Assembly: GCF_002749615.1 (NCBI RefSeq)
Contig: NZ_CP024201.1
Span: forward strand, 1,364,001-1,428,000
Direction of reading: 5' to 3'
Source of the DNA: Caulobacter mirabilis
GTDB lineage: Bacteria > Pseudomonadota > Alphaproteobacteria > Caulobacterales > Caulobacteraceae
Length of the DNA stretch: 64,000 nucleotides
Part shown: one piece after another, positions 61,267 to 64,000 of the stretch
Numbering within the stretch: position 1 is the first letter of the stretch
Layout of the letters: each line of letters opens with the position of its first letter
Position numbers and translations under genes: made by a program
The notes under the pieces: generated by a model
Seen by the model: only the letters and a program-made list of their open reading frames with translations
Told to the model about the DNA's origin: nothing
Database searches by the model: none

Positions 61267-62502
61267 ATGGATTTCAACGACAGCCCCGAAGAAGCCGCCT
61301 ACCGCGAGAAGGCTCGCGCCTGGCTGGAAGCCAACGCCGCTGAGCACAAGAACAACTCGAGCGCCAATGGACGCCGTCCGAACAGCCCCGAGCACATGGC
61401 CCTGGGCAAGGCCTGGCAGGCCAAGAAGGCTGAAGCCGGCTACGCCTGCATCACCTGGCCGGCGGCCTGGGGCGGCCCGGGCGGCACACCGATCCAGTCG
61501 GTCATCTTCGGCCAGGAAGAGGGCAAGGTCGGCGTCAACTACGGCTATTTCACCATCGGCTTGGGCATGTGCGTCCCGACCGTGATGGCCTTCGCTGACG
61601 ACGCGACCAAGACGCGCTACGTCGGTCCGGCCATGCGCGGCGAGGAGATCTGGTGCCAGCTGTTCTCCGAACCGGCGGGCGGCTCGGACGTGGCGGCTTC
61701 GCGCACCCGCGCGATCCAGCAGGCCGACGGCGACTGGGTGATCAACGGCCAGAAGGTCTGGACCACGGGCGCCCAGTATAGCGACTACGGCATCCTGCTG
61801 GTCCGCACCGACCCCGACGTGCCCAAGCACAAGGGCATGACCATGTTCTGGATCGACATGCGCGATCCGGCCGTGGAGGTGCGTCCGATCCACCAGGCCA
61901 GCGGCGGCAGCGAGTTCAACGAGGTCTATTTCACCGACCTGCGGGTGAAGGACAGCCAGCGGCTGGGCAATGTCGGCGACGGCTGGAAGGTGGCCCTGGT
62001 CACCCTGATGAACGAGCGCCTCGCCGTCGGCGGCTCCTCGGGCCCCGACTACAAGCTGATCATGGAGCTGGCCCGCCAGACCGACACCGCCACCGGCGCG
62101 GCGGCGATCAAGGACGCCGGCTTCCGCGAGAAGCTGGCCGACTGGTACGTCGCCGCCGAGGGCCTCAAGCTGACCCGCTTCCGGACCATGACCGCCCTGT
62201 CCCGCGGCCAGACGCCCGGGCCGGAAAGCTCGATCGGCAAGATCATCGCCGCCAACCAGATGCAGGAGATGTCCAACTACGGCGTCGAGCTGGAGGACCA
62301 GTACGGCATCCTGACGGACCCGAAGGAAGCCCCGCTCCAGGCGGCCTTCCAGCAGAGCCTGCTCTGGGCGCCGGGCCTGCGCATCGCGGGCGGCACCGAC
62401 GAGATCCTGAAGAACATCATCGCCGAACGCGTCCTGGGCCTGCCCGGCGACGTGCGCGTCGACAAGGATGTGGCGTTCAAGGACGTGCCGTCGGGACGGT
62501 GA
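61267..62502 (+). CDS. acyl-CoA dehydrogenase, second of a pair
   Basis: This 411-residue enzyme (MDFNDSPEEAAYREKARAWLE) has the FAD/substrate region QLFSEPAGGSDVAASRTRA and WVINGQKVWTTGA. It also has the C-terminal GGTDEILKNIIAERVLGLP, where the first Glu after GGTD is the likely catalytic base of FadE-type subunits. GGGGAGGAAAG precedes the ATG. It probably forms a complex with the upstream protein. Confidence 0.92.
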   Translation: MDFNDSPEEAAYREKARAWLEANAAEHKNNSSANGRRPNSPEHMALGKAWQAKKAEAGYACITWPAAWGGPGGTPIQSVIFGQEEGKVGVNYGYFTIGLGMCVPTVMAFADDATKTRYVGPAMRGEEIWCQLFSEPAGGSDVAASRTRAIQQADGDWVINGQKVWTTGAQYSDYGILLVRTDPDVPKHKGMTMFWIDMRDPAVEVRPIHQASGGSEFNEVYFTDLRVKDSQRLGNVGDGWKVALVTLMNERLAVGGSSGPDYKLIMELARQTDTATGAAAIKDAGFREKLADWYVAAEGLKLTRFRTMTALSRGQTPGPESSIGKIIAANQMQEMSNYGVELEDQYGILTDPKEAPLQAAFQQSLLWAPGLRIAGGTDEILKNIIAERVLGLPGDVRVDKDVAFKDVPSGR

Positions 62503-62510
62503 CAGCTTGA

Positions 62511-62637
62511 TCCTCCCCCGTAGGGGGAGGGGGACCGTCCGAAGGACGGTGGAGGGGGTCTAACGCGACCCGGCCTCCACCGTCCTTGGCCCTCTCCACC
62601 ATGCTGCGCATGGTCCCCCTCTCCCGGTGGGAGAGGA
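62511..62637. repeat. dispersed palindromic repeat, family C, copy 2
   Basis: The repeat begins TCCTCCCCCGTAGGGGGAGGGG, contains CCGTCCGAAGGACGG and GGCCTCCACCGTCC, and ends TCTCCCGGTGGGAGAGGA. It is related to the element at 15018-15163 and lies between the convergent acyl-CoA dehydrogenase and CBS genes. Confidence 0.75.
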
Positions 62638-62644
62638 CCCTGGC

Positions 62645-63067
62645 CTAATGCAGCCGGCCCGGCTTGCTGATTTCCTCCAGGGCCTTGCCGGACTGGCGGG
62701 CCTCGGTCTGGCGGGCGAGGTCGCCCAGCGACACGATGCCGACCAGGTTGTGGTCGCGGTCGAGCACCGGCAGCCGGCGGATCTTGCGGTCGGCCATCTG
62801 GCCGCAGGCCTCGACCAGCCCGTCGTCGGCGAAGCAGAACTCGACGTCCTTGGTCATCACCTCCAGGACGCTGGTCTCGGGCGGCAGGCCCTTGGCGACC
62901 GCTCGCACGACGACGTCGCGATCGGTGACCATGCCGAGCAGCTTCTTGCCGTCGCAGACGGGCAGGGATCCGGCGTCGATGGCGGCCATGGCCTCGGCCA
63001 CGTCGCGCAGATTGGCGTCGGGCCCGGCCACGCGGACATCCCGGGTCATGATGTCGGAAACCTTCAT
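62645..63067 (-). CDS. CBS-pair domain protein
   Basis: This 140-residue protein consists of two CBS domains (about residues 5-60 and 70-128). Segments such as ATVRDVAEAM-like LRDVAEAMAAIDAGSLPVCDG and VSLGDLARQTE are typical of stand-alone adenosine-nucleotide sensor proteins. Partner unknown. Confidence 0.9.
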   Translation of the reverse strand: MKVSDIMTRDVRVAGPDANLRDVAEAMAAIDAGSLPVCDGKKLLGMVTDRDVVVRAVAKGLPPETSVLEVMTKDVEFCFADDGLVEACGQMADRKIRRLPVLDRDHNLVGIVSLGDLARQTEARQSGKALEEISKPGRLH

Positions 63068-63182
63068 GCGCTGCTCCTCCTCGACGCCGACGGGCGTTCA
63101 AGCGGAGAACGGGCGGCCCCCGATCGCGTTCCCGGGGTCGGTGAACGGGGTGCGGCGGCCTGTCGCACCCCTGACCTTGGAT

Positions 63183-63200
63183 ATCCCTAATTTTAGGGAT
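63183..63200 (-). promoter_or_regulatory. palindrome ATCCCTAA-TT-TTAGGGAT upstream of the CBS gene
   Basis: Exact 8-bp arms at 63183-63190 and 63193-63200 with a TT spacer, 116 bases upstream of the CBS gene start. It is AT-rich against background and the only such site in the 294-bp gap between the CBS and GH15 genes. The rest of that gap shows no gene. Confidence 0.45.
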
Positions 63201-63315
63201 GGCGGGATCGCGCGACTTGGGAAAATGTTCGCGCCCAATGGCGACGCGCCGGATCGGCGCATCGTCAGGACCGGCGATTGCTTCTGGGGGGAATGTCCTT
63301 CGCCGCGTCCGGAGA

Positions 63316-63348
63316 CGCCCTTCGTCCCGCTCGGCGGGACGAAGGGCG
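63316..63348 (-). terminator. strong hairpin downstream of the GH15 gene
   Basis: The 15-bp arms 63316-63330 and 63334-63348 (CGCCCTTCGTCCCGC and its complement) are separated by TCG. It lies 13 bases after the GH15 stop codon. No T-run follows on the minus strand, so termination strength is uncertain. Confidence 0.6.
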
Positions 63349-63361
63349 GGTTTCCCTCAGC

Positions 63362-64000
63362 CTACGGATCAATCGCGGTCAGCAGCTCGGCTCGTTGCTC
63401 GGCGGGCTTTTCACCGCGCGTCAGGTTGAAGGCGGCGTTGATCAGGCCGATGTGGCTGAACGCCTGCGGGAAGTTGCCGACCTGGCGAGCCGCGTGGGGG
63501 TCGTACTCCTCGGCCAGCAGCCCGACATCGTTGCGGATCGCCAGCAGCCGCTCGAACAGCGCCTCCGCGTCCGCCTGCCGCCCCAGCAGGACATAGGCGT
63601 TCACCAGCCAGAACGAACAGGCCAGGAAGGCGCCTTCGCCCGGCGGCAGGCCGTCGTCGACCCGTTCGGTGTCGTAGCGCAGCACGAAGCCGTCGCGCAG
63701 CAGATCCTGCTCGACCGCCGCCACGGTGCCGACGAAGCGCGGATCATCGGGCACCACGAAGCCCAGCTCGGCCAGCAGCAGCAGGCTGGCGTCCACCGTC
63801 TTGCCGCCATAGGCGCGGGTGAAGGTCCCGCGCTCGGCGTCGAAGCCCTTGGCCTGGATGTCGGCCCGGATCTCCTCGCGCAGGCCGCGCCAGCGCTCCA
63901 GGTCTCCGGGCAGGCCGTAGTTCTCCACCGCCTTGACCGCCCGGTCGACGGCCACCCAGGCCATGACCTTGGAGAAGGTGTAGTGCTTGCGCTCGGAGCG
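63362..64000 (-). CDS. glycoside hydrolase family 15 protein (glucoamylase/trehalase-like), 5' part outside window
   Basis: This is the C-terminal part (at least 212 residues) of a GH15 enzyme. The frame is open to the window edge, with RKHYTFSKVMAWVAVDRAVK ahead of the first internal Met. Family marks are DASLLLLAELGFV, GEGAFLACSFWLVNAYVLLGR with the catalytic-region Glu, and LLAEEYDP...QVGNFPQAFSHIGLINAAFNL. GH15 bacterial enzymes act on trehalose or alpha-glucans. Confidence 0.9.
   Translation of the reverse strand, partial: RSERKHYTFSKVMAWVAVDRAVKAVENYGLPGDLERWRGLREEIRADIQAKGFDAERGTFTRAYGGKTVDASLLLLAELGFVVPDDPRFVGTVAAVEQDLLRDGFVLRYDTERVDDGLPPGEGAFLACSFWLVNAYVLLGRQADAEALFERLLAIRNDVGLLAEEYDPHAARQVGNFPQAFSHIGLINAAFNLTRGEKPAEQRAELLTAIDP

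Noticed and set aside
1..64000. tRNA, rRNA or CRISPR arrays
   Set aside because: I looked through the intergenic spaces and saw no cloverleaf-like sequence with CCA end, no rRNA signature, and no regularly spaced direct repeats. The repeats present are dispersed palindromes.

Overview
The window is very GC-rich (strong G/C bias at third codon positions) and looks like a chromosomal segment of an alphaproteobacterium of the Caulobacteraceae (Caulobacter or Phenylobacterium type). The evidence is an 840-residue PleC-like kinase with its phospho-acceptor histidine at residue 613, next to pepN; the cytochrome c maturation - degP - response regulator - kinase - glnE gene order known from alphaproteobacteria; a TonB-dependent receptor; TTGACG-type promoters; and a complete alphaproteobacterial gene transfer agent (GTA) cluster. 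No tRNA, rRNA, CRISPR array, integrase or transposase gene was seen.

Layout. 1-9.1 kb: 3' part of a YadA-like trimeric adhesin, a LysR regulator, a UPF0260 cysteine-cluster protein, a class A penicillin-binding protein, and an operon of metE plus a two-domain acyl-CoA thioesterase. metE lies behind a well-formed cobalamin riboswitch and a perfect 20-bp palindrome. 9.2-24.1 kb: a GTA/phage-like head-tail cluster in canonical order (TerS candidate, TerL, portal, small membrane protein, protease, capsid, connectors, tail tube, chaperones, short tape measure, gp12-gp15). It is interrupted by a reversed PIN/Phd toxin-antitoxin pair, by a two-gene cassette ending in a rho-independent terminator, and by several palindromic repeats filling the gaps between head genes. 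24.1-26.3 kb: a DnaJ-like protein and an Xre-RES toxin-antitoxin pair. 26.3-28.8 kb: a PepSY protein/response regulator/kinase operon preceded by an 11-bp-phased direct repeat. 28.9-42.6 kb: an unknown 451-residue protein, ccmI-ccmE-ccmF-ccmH, degP, a second response regulator/kinase pair, a reversed three-gene cassette of unknown function, and glnE.

42.7-51.9 kb: EF-hand protein, MFS exporter with a Fur-box-like site, Tat-exported dienelactone hydrolase, a single-chain tandem TetR regulator divergent from a TonB receptor/serine hydrolase operon, and a WYL regulator divergent from a Tat-exported protein. 51.9-64 kb: pleC, pepN, a RelE/Xre toxin-antitoxin pair with a palindromic operator, a succinate-semialdehyde-type dehydrogenase, an unknown 191-residue protein, two adjacent acyl-CoA dehydrogenases, a CBS-pair protein and the C-terminal part of a GH15 glycosidase cut by the window edge.

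The most notable region is the GTA cluster. The structural genes look intact, but its transcription path is crossed by an antisense toxin-antitoxin unit, a terminator and repeat hairpins. Three toxin-antitoxin pairs lie within 48 kb, each with an inverted repeat at its promoter. At least five families of dispersed palindromic repeats occur in the intergenic spaces.
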